Origin: Trichuris trichiura
Lineage: Eukaryota; Nematoda; Enoplea; Trichinellida; Trichuridae
Assembly: GCA_037903355.1 (NCBI GenBank)
Contig: JBAJFE010000061.1
Coordinates: forward strand, 620,001-684,000
Direction of reading: 5' to 3'
DNA length: 64,000 nt
Of this stretch, positions 1 to 10,180 are shown piece after piece. Positions within the stretch are counted from its first letter, which is position 1. Each line of letters begins with the position of its first letter. Both the position numbers and the translations under genes were made by a program. A model generated the notes under the pieces. The model searched no databases. It saw only the letters and a list, made by a program, of their open reading frames with translations, and was not told where the DNA came from.

Positions 1-10
1 TGGTGTCTCA

Positions 11-28
11 TTCTTTTTTTGCTTGCAG
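11..28 (+). promoter_or_regulatory. 3' splice acceptor just upstream of the TMED2 start
   Basis: A T-rich tract ending in TTGCTTGCAG at position 28 lies 22 bp before the TMED2 ATG. It could accept a spliced leader in trans, as in nematodes, or end a 5' UTR intron whose start is outside the window. The sequence alone cannot separate these. Confidence 0.4.
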
Positions 29-50
29 ACAGCGTTTCGTAACGGTCAAA

Positions 51-831
51 ATGCTCCGGTACGCACTGCTTGTTGGCGTTGTCAACTTGTATAGCCTCTG
101 CAGCAACGCGTTGTTCGTCAGCGTTGACGCAAACGAGGAGCAGTGTTTTTTCGAACGTGTTACCTCAGGTACAAAAATGAATTTCATGTTTGAAGTGGCC
201 GAGGGAGGATTTTTGGACATCGACGTCAAGGTCTGACCAGCGGCTCTTCACGCCATTCTTTTGCGGACTTTGGAACTTATAGATAGTAGGACCGGATAGC
301 AAGCAGGTATACAAGGGAGAACGCGAGTCGTCCGGCAAGTTCACCTTTTCCGCTCATATGGACGGGGTTTATACGTATTGTTTTGGCAATAAAATGTCGA
401 CAATGACACCAAAGATAGTAATGTTCACAATGAACGTGCTCAGCCCGCAGAGCACCGGAACTCCTCCAACAGAGGGAAACGGTGCGTACTGCGCTTTGCA
501 AATAGTTTTTTTTTTAAAATAATGTTGAAAACTTTTTAGAAGAGCAAAACAAGCTGACGGAAATGGTCAATGAACTAAAATCTGGACTCATATCAGTCAA
601 ACACGAGCAGGAATACATGGAAATACGCCAGCGGATTCATCGTGCGAGTAAGTGATCCATTTCCATTCGTTGTCATTAAATAAATGCATTGTGAAATCTC
701 TTTTAGTTAACGAGAGTACAAACTCCAGGGTTGTCATGTGGGCCATCTTCGAAGCAGTTGTGCTCATTACAATGACGGCTGGACAGATTTATTACTTGAA
801 ACGATTTTTCGAGGTTCGCAGGGTTATTTAA
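51..831 (+). CDS. TMED2: TMED2 / p24 beta-1 cargo receptor (emp24/gp25L/p24 family)
   Basis: Type I membrane protein of COPI/COPII vesicles cycling between ER and Golgi, where p24 complexes sort GPI-anchored and other cargo. Exons 51-230, 283-481, 540-647, 707-831 keep frame and give 203 aa (human TMED2 is 201). Seen in order: signal peptide (about residues 1-20); GOLD domain with [25 protein letters not shown] and [20 protein letters not shown]; a coiled-coil stretch around [11 protein letters not shown]; one membrane span; and the tail [13 protein letters not shown], whose FF pair and basic residues are the COPII/COPI binding signal. Introns are 52, 58 and 59 bp. The start at 51 is the only Met giving a signal peptide directly before FVSVDA. 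Identity is near certain. The orthologue in C. elegans is sel-9. Confidence 0.95.
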
Positions 832-920
832 ATTTGTTTTTGTACTCTAGCGCCTCCTTGTTGTTGTTCCTGCTTTTCTTTAGTCAATTGCGCGCGATTT
901 TCTTTTCGATTGTCGTTTCC

Positions 921-926
921 AATAAA
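921..926 (+). promoter_or_regulatory. Probable TMED2 polyadenylation signal AATAAA
   Basis: An exact AATAAA lies 90 bp after the TMED2 stop codon, a normal distance for a 3' UTR. No other canonical hexamer was noticed between it and the stop. Confidence 0.5.
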
Positions 927-2025
927 TCCATCGAGAAGATAAGTAAGCAAGCGGCGAATAGCAAAATCTAATGCTTTTCGTACCGGAAAGTTTTGCCCTT
1001 TGGTAAGCTGATGTATTTAAAATACGAATCTCACTTTTCATCTCCCCTTTAGCAAGTAGGCTAAGCTTGCTCTGCTCGCATATGTTCCAACAACGCCTAT
1101 CGCTATTTATCCGTCCGATTCACGGAATGTTGTTTTCATTTTGATCCATTCGTATGTTGACAACCGGTTGCTGATCAACAAGTCGACTATACATTCCTTG
1201 TGGTCATTAGTCGCGGAAGATATGCCTTGTAAGTACGCTTTTTTATTGTGCATTTTTCATGGTAGCCGAAAGTGCCTCACAGAAAAGCCACAAAACCTGT
1301 TTTTGTCCTCATTTGATTGTTTAGAGTGAGAGACATTGAGACAAAAGATGCGATGGCAAACATTTCATGAATACAAAGTTTAGTTGGTCAATACCCATTG
1401 AGATGTTAGCTACTGAGCATCTCCTTGGTAGTACTGTAACTGTTGACCACTGGTCACGTAAGGTTATCTTGATGCGAAACACATTTTATCGAAGAGTATA
1501 GCTGCAGTGGCGTGCAGCTGAATTTGTAAACAGTTTTGGTTGCCGTCTAATTTTTTTTGTCGAAGAACTGTTGTTTCCCAACATGCGAGCAACTACGTTT
1601 AAATTGAGAAAATCTGATCGCTAAGCTCGTTCATCCGCTCATTCTTGCTATTCCAACTTTTATGCATGCTTCACGCGGACGGAGGCGATTTTGTTATTGT
1701 TCAAAAATTAGCATAAGCATGCATGCCTTTGGGCAATATCGATAGTGTTGCTTATTCTGAACTTTTCATTTGAACTGTAGAATCAGCTTCCATCGATCCT
1801 TCTCTTAAAATGCTTTTCTTTTGTGGCCACTTTCTGACCGGCCTTTCATTTAGCAACAGTGACTGGGTTCGAAAAGTCGCGCGCGCATTCAGTATTGTAA
1901 AAACTAAGTTTCTCCTTCCAAGTCCTTACGCGCTTGCGCATTTTCGCGTCCAGGAACACCTTCCGGGTTTTGTCAAAACTGTATAAGTTTTTTAAAAATG
2001 TTCTGTTTTAGAAATCCAGCGCGGC
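927..2025. other. Intergenic DNA between TMED2 and PDK
   Basis: About 1.1 kb with no coding sequence I can support. Small open stretches (for example 1141-1329) show no family resemblance. The PDK promoter and 5' UTR should lie in the right-hand part, and a T-rich stretch ending ...TTTTAG at 2011 could be a leader splice acceptor 15 bp before the PDK ATG. Confidence 0.5.
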
Positions 2026-3834
2026 ATGCGGATTTCGCTAGTTCGATGGGTGTTCACAAAGGCGGCATTCCAGAAGAAAGAAATTTATTCCCATTTTCGT
2101 CCTTGCGCTCTCTCGCTTCAGGGCATGCTCGATTTCTGTAAGTTGTTCATCCTGCTCAAGTTAGACTGTTAGGCATTGCGTAGAAGCTTAGCGTTCTTTC
2201 CTTGAGGAGCGTTTGCCCGAAACATGCTGGTGGCGCCACCTGGTTAAATTGTTTTCAGCGCGGAAGGGCAGCAAGCATGATGCCTATCACTTTCTTCGAA
2301 AGGAATTGTTGGTTCGTCTTGCCAATACCATGAAAGAAATTGAATGTCTTCCCGAAGCGCTTTTGAACACTCGAGAGCTACGCGACGTGACGCGCTGGTT
2401 TGAGATGAGCTTCAGCGATTTGCTGAACTTCGAGGAAGTGCCTTTTTCGGAAGACAACTTTGACAGGCGAGTGGAATTTATTAAATTTTTATTTATCAGC
2501 TGACTCCATTGAGAAAATGTTTACAGGTTCTCGGAAACTGTGCGTCACATATACTTTCGGCATAGTTCCGTTGTAGAAACCGTTGCGGAAGTAAGCTTTC
2601 ATTCAAAGCGGGAAAGTTGAACAATTTCGTCTTATCCATTGCTGCAGGGGTTAATTGATCTGAAATCCGGTAGAGGGGAACTGCCAATTCCGCATCGACA
2701 GTTACAGTATTTCCTCAATCGCTTTTACCTGATGCGCATAAGCAATAGGATGTTGATGAATCAACACAGTAAACTACCAGATAAGGTCATCATTACGCTC
2801 GGTATGTACAAGTACGGTGTTTAGTTATGAAGTTTTGCAAGTTGCCCAATTTTGCAATGCATGACTGCGATCGAATCGACGCCAGTTGCAATGTTGAAGC
2901 TGTTATCGAAGGTACCAAAAGCAAGCGACGTCTGTCGACTTGAACTGCTGAATTTTAGAAGCTTTCGACGCTGCTCAATTCATGTGCGATAGCAAGTACT
3001 TGACGGCTCCGCGAATGGAGAAATTTTTCCATAACGGTATTTCGCTACCTGTCGGCTTTATCCCATAGACAAGTTTTGTTTAGCCCTTTCAATAGGAGAG
3101 CCAATCCACGTGGCCTACAGTCCCGCTCACTTGTACCATATGACCTTTGAACTTTTCAAGGTCGGATGTTTTGTCTTTTTTTGGAAAAAAAAACATCGCA
3201 TTTGTTGCAGAACGCTTTGCGCGCCACCGTAGAGTATTGGGGAGTGGACAAATCGCCTTTCGAACTTCCCCCTGTGAAAGTTAGCTTCTTCTTGGGCAAT
3301 AGTGATCTCACCATAAAGGTATACGCGCGGTTTCCTTTCTAAACTTCTTCTTTATTTTTGCCACGATAGATTCGCGATCGTGGAGGAGGTGTACCAAGAG
3401 GACAAATTGAAAAACTATTTGCATATCACTACACAACCGCTCCCAGACCTCTTAAGGACGACCGCTGTCCAATGGTATATATGTCTTGAATAACAGGCAT
3501 TGTAGTCACTCTGGAAACATGTTGTTTTAGGCAGGGCTTGGATATGGGCTACCGTTGTCGCGTCTTTACGCGTGGTACTTCCATGGCGATTTGGTGCTAA
3601 CGTCCTATGAAGGTCACGGTAGCGACGCTTGCATCTACATAAAGGTTTGGCCATATGACAACTAAGGGCGGCAGATTTTCATTGGTATATTTGCAATTTT
3701 AGTCTAAGCCAGCCGACGCTCATGAGTTTTTGCCTTATTTCAATCCTTGCGCGCGAATGACCTATCGAGCGAGTAGCTTGGATGCGGCTTGGGTCCACGA
3801 TGAGCACTACGGAAGTTCTCCGTTTCCTTTTTGA
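2026..3834 (+). CDS. PDK: Pyruvate dehydrogenase kinase (PDK), mitochondrial
   Basis: Mitochondrial matrix kinase that phosphorylates the E1-alpha subunit and switches off the pyruvate dehydrogenase complex. Exons: 2026-2137, 2259-2466, 2527-2590, 2648-2785, 2842-2911, 2959-3036, 3096-3160, 3211-3318, 3370-3474, 3531-3644, 3703-3834, about 397 aa. N-terminal helical domain shows [33 protein letters not shown] and [21 protein letters not shown]. The GHKL ATPase domain shows the N box [15 protein letters not shown]1 box DRGGGVP, TAPRP and G2 box [13 protein letters not shown]. The residues around TAPRP and HLYHM favour PDK over the branched-chain ketoacid kinase. Oddities: the intron at 2467 seems to use a GC donor; the exon 4/5 junction (2785/2842) is uncertain by up to 9 bp; and the C-terminus ends without the DW motif of vertebrate PDKs. 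Confidence 0.92.
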
Positions 3835-6138
3835 CGTAGGGAAAAGAAAAAACATTGGCGCGTCTCTCCTCAGGGAATTGGCAGCTTGCTTTTCAACTTT
3901 GCCGCCATAGTTTTATTGATAAAAATTTTACCTGTGACGTTGATAAGCTCACGACAAAAATTGAAATTTGACGTTTTACTTTTTACCCCCTTTTTAGCGA
4001 AGATGCAGACATTTTTAAAGTTCAGAGTCGTCTTGCCAACGATGCATCGAAGAAATGTTGATCAAAATGCCTTTTTAATTGTTGCGTCTCTAGCTCATTA
4101 GCATTTTGAGAATGTAAGCATCGTAGACGCAGTGAAATTGGCAGCGGTAGTACAATTAGATCAGCTATAAGTTTGAATAACAGAAGAAGGCCTTTTATGT
4201 ATATATATATGTATATGTATATATTTCATAGTTGTCAGCATCGAGCAGAAAGTATACGGTATCCTTTTTGTTAAAGGATACATTGACGGTAGGCGAACGG
4301 CGGTATGAAAACTCCCATAAAATGTGCACTCGCTTTTAGATCTCGCCGCACTGTTCAATTCGAAATGGCGCTTTTTAATTAGCGCGTAGCTGCTGCTTGC
4401 GTTATTATTCTCTGTTCATTGCCGATTCCCATTAGGGCTACTGCCCGTTTGTAAAGCATGTATTCTTTTACGACGCTTTCCAAAAAGGCTCGAAGCATTT
4501 TGATGTTAAATTAATAGTCTGAGAATTCCGCGGTGTGCATAGTTTTTTTCTCGGTTCAATGAACGCTTTCCAGTTTTTAGTTTAGTGCTTTTATTAGGCG
4601 GGATATTGTTTTTCTTTTTTAATGGCTTATTGCTAAGCCCGCAGTCGCGTCTAGAATGAAGCTTGAAAATTGGTCACTATGGAGGAAAGGACTTTGATTC
4701 GCCGGTTGAATTTCTGGTCGTAATATTGATTTCACGCTTATGTTTATATAAATTAAAATAATTTCAGTATTGTTGAGCAAGAATAGCTGGTAGCAATGTT
4801 GCTAGTTATCCTCACTGATGCTGTATTCAGAAAAGTTGAACGAAGTCTAAAAACGCCTTACCTTGATCGACAAGCTCGTTCTTATGAAGTATTAATATAT
4901 TGATGAGAAGTCTTTATTCAGAAGGACTGAAATGTACCCAAGTAAGGCTGATCTATTCATATATATTCTATCGTAGTGATACGGCACAGTAGAAGAGCTT
5001 TTTGCTCCTTATTTATCGCGTTTAACGTTAGTCTGCATCATGGGCATTTTTGAGTAGACATCTGCACTCGCTATGCTGCTTCCATTAAGTAGAATATTTA
5101 TTTTTGTAAATTGTTCTATTTATGCTAATTTTTATCTATCTGATGACGGAAGTTTAGTTAGAAATTGGCGCGTAAGCGCGTACTGATAACGAAAAGCTGA
5201 AAGCTCGTTTCTTATTAGCTTTTTTAAAAAAATTTTTCTTATCTGCAATCGCGTCAGTTTGTTATCCTTGCGCGTTACAGGTTGCTCAGCGTGATAATTT
5301 GATGACGTCATCAATTATGCGCTCGGTTTGTTTTTTAATATTTTAAGCAGCGTAATACATCAAGCGTTACGCTTCGTAGTGGTAAGCTTAGACTCTCATT
5401 TTTCCTTGCAAAGGCTGTAGTGTAACGCTGAATAGGATGAAAAGCGGCAACTGCACGCGTAGGGAAGTAAGTTAAAGTTAAACTCGTGTTTCAACGTTGT
5501 TTAACGTCTTAACCTTTGACTTAACGTTTTAGGTTTTTCTTTTTCCCTTCGCGGGTCGCCCGTTTGCTTTTACTGCCATTTTTTTATTTCGTTAGGTTGA
5601 GCTTGGGGTGCGAATTTCGTTGTGTTCTAAGGAGGTTAATATCAAAAGTCAAAAGCCGGCAGGATCACCTTTTTGTTTGTCCCGCGCCTTCTGTAGTAAT
5701 AGAAAATGTTCAAGGAAACATTTTTGCTTATGGCATATGCCCCGTTAGGATTTCTTTTACTTAAAGACCAATTGCTTTTCAGGCAAACCAAAAAAGATAG
5801 TTTTCTTTCCGTAGCCCGTATTTCGAATTCACGCATCGCTTGTACAGTAGCAAGTTAGCGCGGTATATTGCGATCGAGATGATTGGTTTCCAAGTTATTT
5901 TGAACAGATTTTCGTTGTAGACGAAGAGAAGTGTTCAAATTTTGACTCCGTGTTTGATAGGGCTGATTGCATGCGATGAAATAGGAGTTTTACGCTCAAA
6001 GTCAGCAGTAATGTTATTTTTTCAAAAACATTTTCGAACTACTATGTTGTTGCCACTTTTACGGCAAAACGAAAGGCGGAATGACGCTCGCGTTGCGTTA
6101 TGACAAAGCGAAGTTTCGCTTACACGTATTCGTATCGG
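3835..6138. other. Gene-poor DNA downstream of PDK
   Basis: No gene recognised. The stretch holds the PDK 3' UTR, a short TA-rich microsatellite near 4199-4225, and scattered open stretches of 60-70 codons without recognisable domains. Confidence 0.5.
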
Positions 6139-6309
6139 CTTTAATTGATCCTTGGAAGTATGGACAATTAAGATGACTGTTCTGATAAGGCTTAGCCAAA
6201 GTAAAGTAATGAATAGCTGCCAACTTCGACTTCAGTCAGCTGCAACAGTTATAATTTTCTTTGCTGCTGTATATATATATGTATATATACTGCTGTATAT
6301 GTATTTCAG

Positions 6310-6373
<64 letters not shown>

Positions 6374-6416
6374 AGTTCGTTTCCCGCAAAGAAAATTATA
6401 ACTGTTGCATATATAT

Positions 6417-6447
<31 letters not shown>

Positions 6448-6553
6448 TGCAGCTGACTGAAGTCGAAGTTGCCATCTATTCTTACTTTAGTTTGGCTAAG
6501 CCTTATCAGAACAGTCATCTCAATTGTCCATACTTCGAAGGATCAATTAAAGG
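6139..6553. mobile_element. Fold-back (long inverted repeat) MITE-like element
   Basis: Left arm about 6139-6265 starts CTTTAATTGATCCTTGGAAG. The right arm, about 6385-6553, is its near-perfect reverse complement and ends GGATCAATTAAAGG. Inside the arms the match includes the stretch AAGGCTTAGCC and the ends of both arms at GCAAAGAAAATTATAAC. The centre is a long (TA)n tract, and another (AT)n tract interrupts the right arm at about 6409-6449. No coding capacity. The arms could fold into a hairpin of roughly 125 bp. Confidence 0.8.
6312..6370. repeat. (TA)n microsatellite
   Basis: Uninterrupted TA dinucleotides for about 58 bp at the centre of the fold-back element. Copy number is likely to vary between individuals or be affected by assembly. 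Confidence 0.9.
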
Positions 6554-6664
6554 ATATATATATATATATATCCTTTAATTGATGCCTATATATATATATA
6601 TATCCTTTAATTGATCCTTTGTATATATCCTTTAATTGATCCTTATATATATATATATATATAT
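6554..6664. repeat. Three repeated fold-back termini separated by (TA)n
   Basis: The terminal motif CCTTTAATTGATCC of the neighbouring fold-back element (one copy reads GATGCC) recurs three times in the same direction, near 6571, 6604 and 6628. TA repeats separate the copies. This looks like local amplification of an element end together with its microsatellite. Confidence 0.75.
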
Positions 6665-6714
6665 GAACTTTCGACCACTTGGCTGGTCCGCATGTTAATA
6701 ATATAATATACCCA

Positions 6715-6782
6715 CAGCCTCTTATGTTGACCAGTTTTTCCCGGTCCCTTGGGTGGTCAACTTATGGAGGTTCTACTGTATA
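6715..6782. mobile_element. Right half of a pogo-like MITE
   Basis: The segment from ATGTTGACCAGTTTTTCCCGG to GGAGGTTCTACTG matches the right half of the complete element at 13346-13479 almost base for base and abuts TA. The left terminus is missing or highly diverged. Confidence 0.65.
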
Positions 6783-6800
6783 TATATATATATATACATA

Positions 6801-7003
6801 GTTGAACCTCCGTAAGTTGACCATCCAACAGACTGGCCAACTTACAGAGAACAAACTAGCCTTGGGCCTATATACTACGTCACAGTTAAAACGGTCAACT
6901 TTCCATTTACGGAGGTGGTGAACGTACAGAGGTTGTCCTTGTGCTTATTAACGTGCGGACCAACCATTTGTCAAAATGTGGTCAACTTCGGAGGTTCCAC
7001 TAT
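6801..7003. mobile_element. Related MITE, about 200 bp, diverged interior
   Basis: The left end AGTTGAACCTCCGTAAGTTG and the right end CAACTTCGGAGGTTCCACT form inverted termini like those at 13346-13479, with TA-rich sequence outside. The interior differs from that element. No transposase is encoded. Confidence 0.6.
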
Positions 7004-7020
7004 ATATATATACAGTGGAA

Positions 7021-9713
7021 CACATGCAATATATATATATATATACACTCATATCCGTGTATTATGCATAAACGTAATCTCACTTATGTTTCCTGAAGCT
7101 TTGCTCGTTGCAATAGCAGTTGAAGCGTCATCTATTCAGTTTCCCGGAGATTTTGTTTTATTCAACTGAGTTTTATTACAATTGATAAAAGACAGCACAA
7201 CCATTATTCAGGCTATAAAATATAGCGTTTAGCTAAATCCTCAATTAGTTCCAATGAATGGGTTCTAGCACGAAGTTATCTGAACAAATGTCAGGTTGTA
7301 AAAATGTGTGCTCTTCGTTTGGGTAGACACAGCTTTCTCTGTGTTTACCGCAAACGTTGTCGCTGCTCTTATATTAGCCACTGTAGAGCAGCACCTTTCG
7401 AGTGTACTTTCTCTTTCCATGGTTGGATGAAAGCTGCGCATTTGTAAACAATCGGTTGGGAAACGCTTCTAGTTCGTTGCGAAAATCAAAAGTATTCCAA
7501 AACCTGTAGAATAATGGTTAATTGCTTCGCGGAAAGCTCTTGATATGCTTATAAGTTTTCCGCAGCATCGAATGCACAGAAGACGATAAATTCTGCCTCT
7601 AGAATTATTTCGAATAGACCTTCCTTCTGTTGCTCTTCTAATAAGGTGCATTTCTTAAGAGCATACGCGTACAGCGCGAAAGCGGAACGAAATGTCAGCA
7701 TATTTTGCCATTTTGTTCGTATAGTCTGTCATCGTAGCTTTCGAGTTGGATTAGTAGGGGAAAACAGCATAGAAAATAACTACGCGTAGAAAACGTCAGA
7801 GACCGAAGTGGATCTCACGCAATCAGCTTAACGACGACAGGCAAATCGTTGACTCAGGCAACATATGTCAACAACGTATTACGAATTAGTTATGTCGGGC
7901 ATGCAGCCTATAGTAAGTTCATATATCGGTTGCAAACAGCAAAATGGTTCCTTGCCAAAGCGGGCATTGCTAAGTTTGAATAACTTACATTGCAATGACG
8001 TTCCGGCGACATGTCAGCTAACATTTACAGCTCCTACTTCGTCAAAGTACCATTACTGTGGTAAAAAATCAATGTAGTCATGTTTTATTATAATTTAGAC
8101 AGCTTGTACAAGCAGTAAGAATTTACGATTTCCAAGAAGGCCTTTCAGCTGTTGGAGGAGTAGGAATAATCTCGCATCCTCAGGGATGTATTGTTCCTTG
8201 GCGTCAGCGTTTTGGAAAATTTTTCCACGCATTGACGTATGCCATGGCGACATTGCGCACGTAGAAGCTTATTCTGTACAACGCCGCTAAGGTTTTTGAC
8301 AAAAAAATGTGACGTCACAACACGCGCGAACTGCCTTTCTCTTGGAAATAGTTTTTATTGCCTATTCGAGTAGGAAGCCCGTACGGTTCCGTCGTCAGCG
8401 TTGGCAGTTGCACAAAAGCAACGTGCGCACGCCTTCGGTGAATTGAATGACGACGCGTTAATATTCCAACTCTGTTTCAAGTTGCGACGTTCGATTTTTT
8501 GGAGGCGATTGGCGCGCGTGTAAAATTGCCGTCTGGAATTTGAATTCTTCTTCTTATCGCCAACATCTGGACTTGTCGAACTAACGTAACTTGGAAATTA
8601 TGCAAGTTTACTGCTTCGGACGCAAAGTAGTTTTGCCCTTTTAGAAGGCGCTTTTGGTTTCCATCCCCAACAAACTCATAGGCTAAGGCTGAGTGCAGCA
8701 TTTGAATAGTCGTATCTTGTTGGAAGCCTTTTGAATAGTATAACCTTTTTTGGCGGCCGAATGAAACCAGCAAACGACATCTGATCAAAGAAAAGGTTCC
8801 AGTGATCGTAAATGACCTTAAACAAGTTGGCTGCTCATCAAGCATCGTTGGAAAAGGAGCGTGGGGAAAACTGCCTTCTATTAATGCCCTGAAATCATGG
8901 CAGAATCGATATGCTAACGATATTGTGCAGCAGACAAGAAAACACTGCACTGAGCTAAATAAGCACTACTGTATTTACTTATCGGCAGTTAGCTGCCAAC
9001 TGCCGTCGTCGCGCAACGCGCCGTTGCTTGTATAATGAACACCGAAGCGATTGGCATCTTGTCACCGGTCGGTTGGCTTGTCTGTTCAAGCGAAATAAGC
9101 AAGTAGTATTGATAGGTTGTGGTTACGTGTCATCTCTTTCCAATCGCTTGTACCACCAATTGGTTTTTGGCAAGCGGATGTTGATTCGGTCGGATAATCA
9201 ATGAACTAAATCGACCTCAATTCAATATCCGCTCCGCGTGACAAATGTCGCTGTCGTTTTCTTTGACCCACCGACGTTGAAAAATGAACCGTGAGTGAAC
9301 ATATTGCTATTTGCATATTTTTTTTCTACGCTTCGCTCATCCCTATACGTAAGGTAATAGCATAACGCTTCATGTGTCCATGCGCCTGCCTTTTCTCCAG
9401 CGTATACGCAAGGATTTCGTAACAATGTGGGATATAAGGTCTCCATTGGTAATCGATTGTATTTGCCTTTATCAAATGCTTATCGGCTAAGTGCATTTCT
9501 GCCGTTAAACAAGAGTGCTTCTTCGAAGTGTTCCACCTGTTGTTTTCCTTACTTGTTAAGCCGCATTCACCCTACCCGTATATACGCTTTTAGGGGAATA
9601 AGACTGCAGCTGCTGACTTGGCGTATTGTTTTGCTTTGAATTAGGTTAGCAACTACGCCAAGTGGCCAATAATTTATTTGCGTCGCGACTTCTCTCCGAG
9701 AGCACCTTTCCAG
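7021..9713. other. Gene-poor DNA, possible unrecognised exons
   Basis: No gene assigned. A 157-codon open frame on the minus strand (8477-8950) and an overlapping 77-codon plus-strand frame (8802-9035) have no recognisable domain. Some plus-strand stretches, such as one ending at a GTGAGT donor near 9291, could be upstream exons of the C2-like candidate at 9714-10180, but I could not join them in phase. Confidence 0.3.
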
Positions 9714-10180
9714 TAGGCGTTCAATTAGTATTGATGCTGAAGTGAGAGCTGACGAGCTGGTCAAATATTCCATAAATGCTGTCTTCACTTTTGACGTTCC
9801 ATCAAAGCTTCAATCGTGCGCTATTACCGTCCGGCTTATGTCCATTGACGTCAGCCATTCATCCTGCGCCGGTAATGCGCAGTTGGGTCGCTCCAAGAGG
9901 ATTTTTTTTGGTAAGATGAGAACAATAGCAATTTAAAGGCTGATTGTGTATACATCATTAGTTTATCCCAACAGCCAGCTTTTTTTGCGCTTTGTTCTTT
10001 CATTCATGGCCTATTCAATCGCGTAGAGAAATTCGTTTGTTATCCGTAACAGTTGAAGACGAATCGCTTTCGGTTCAACCATGGCGAAGTCTTAAGCTTG
10101 TACGCCAGGCTTCATTTGACGCGGCGTTTAGTCTAAGCCAGACTGCCATGAATAGTGAAGGTTGGCGGTTCAATAAATGA
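9714..10180 (+). CDS. Possible 3' end of a C2-domain (synaptotagmin-like) gene
   Basis: Two candidate exons, 9714-9910 and 9975-10180, join in phase across a 64-bp intron with a GTAAGA donor and ACAG acceptor. The first reads ...INAVFTFDVPSKLQSCAITV..., resembling the C2B beta-strand pattern (NE.FTFDVP......ITV) of synaptotagmins, followed by a GNAQLG segment where those proteins have IG...LG. The second exon ends at TGA with an AATAAA overlapping the stop, and does not show the usual HW...W end. Codon use looks coding. Upstream exons with the calcium-binding loops were not found, so it may be a diverged gene, a pseudogene or chance. Confidence 0.3.

Noticed and set aside
6152..6475. Open frames of repeated Ile-Tyr on both strands
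   Set aside because: They are translations of the (TA)n microsatellite inside the fold-back element.
8477..8950. 157-codon minus-strand open frame
   Set aside because: No recognisable domain and no in-phase splice partners; an overlapping plus-strand frame is equally open, so chance is likely.
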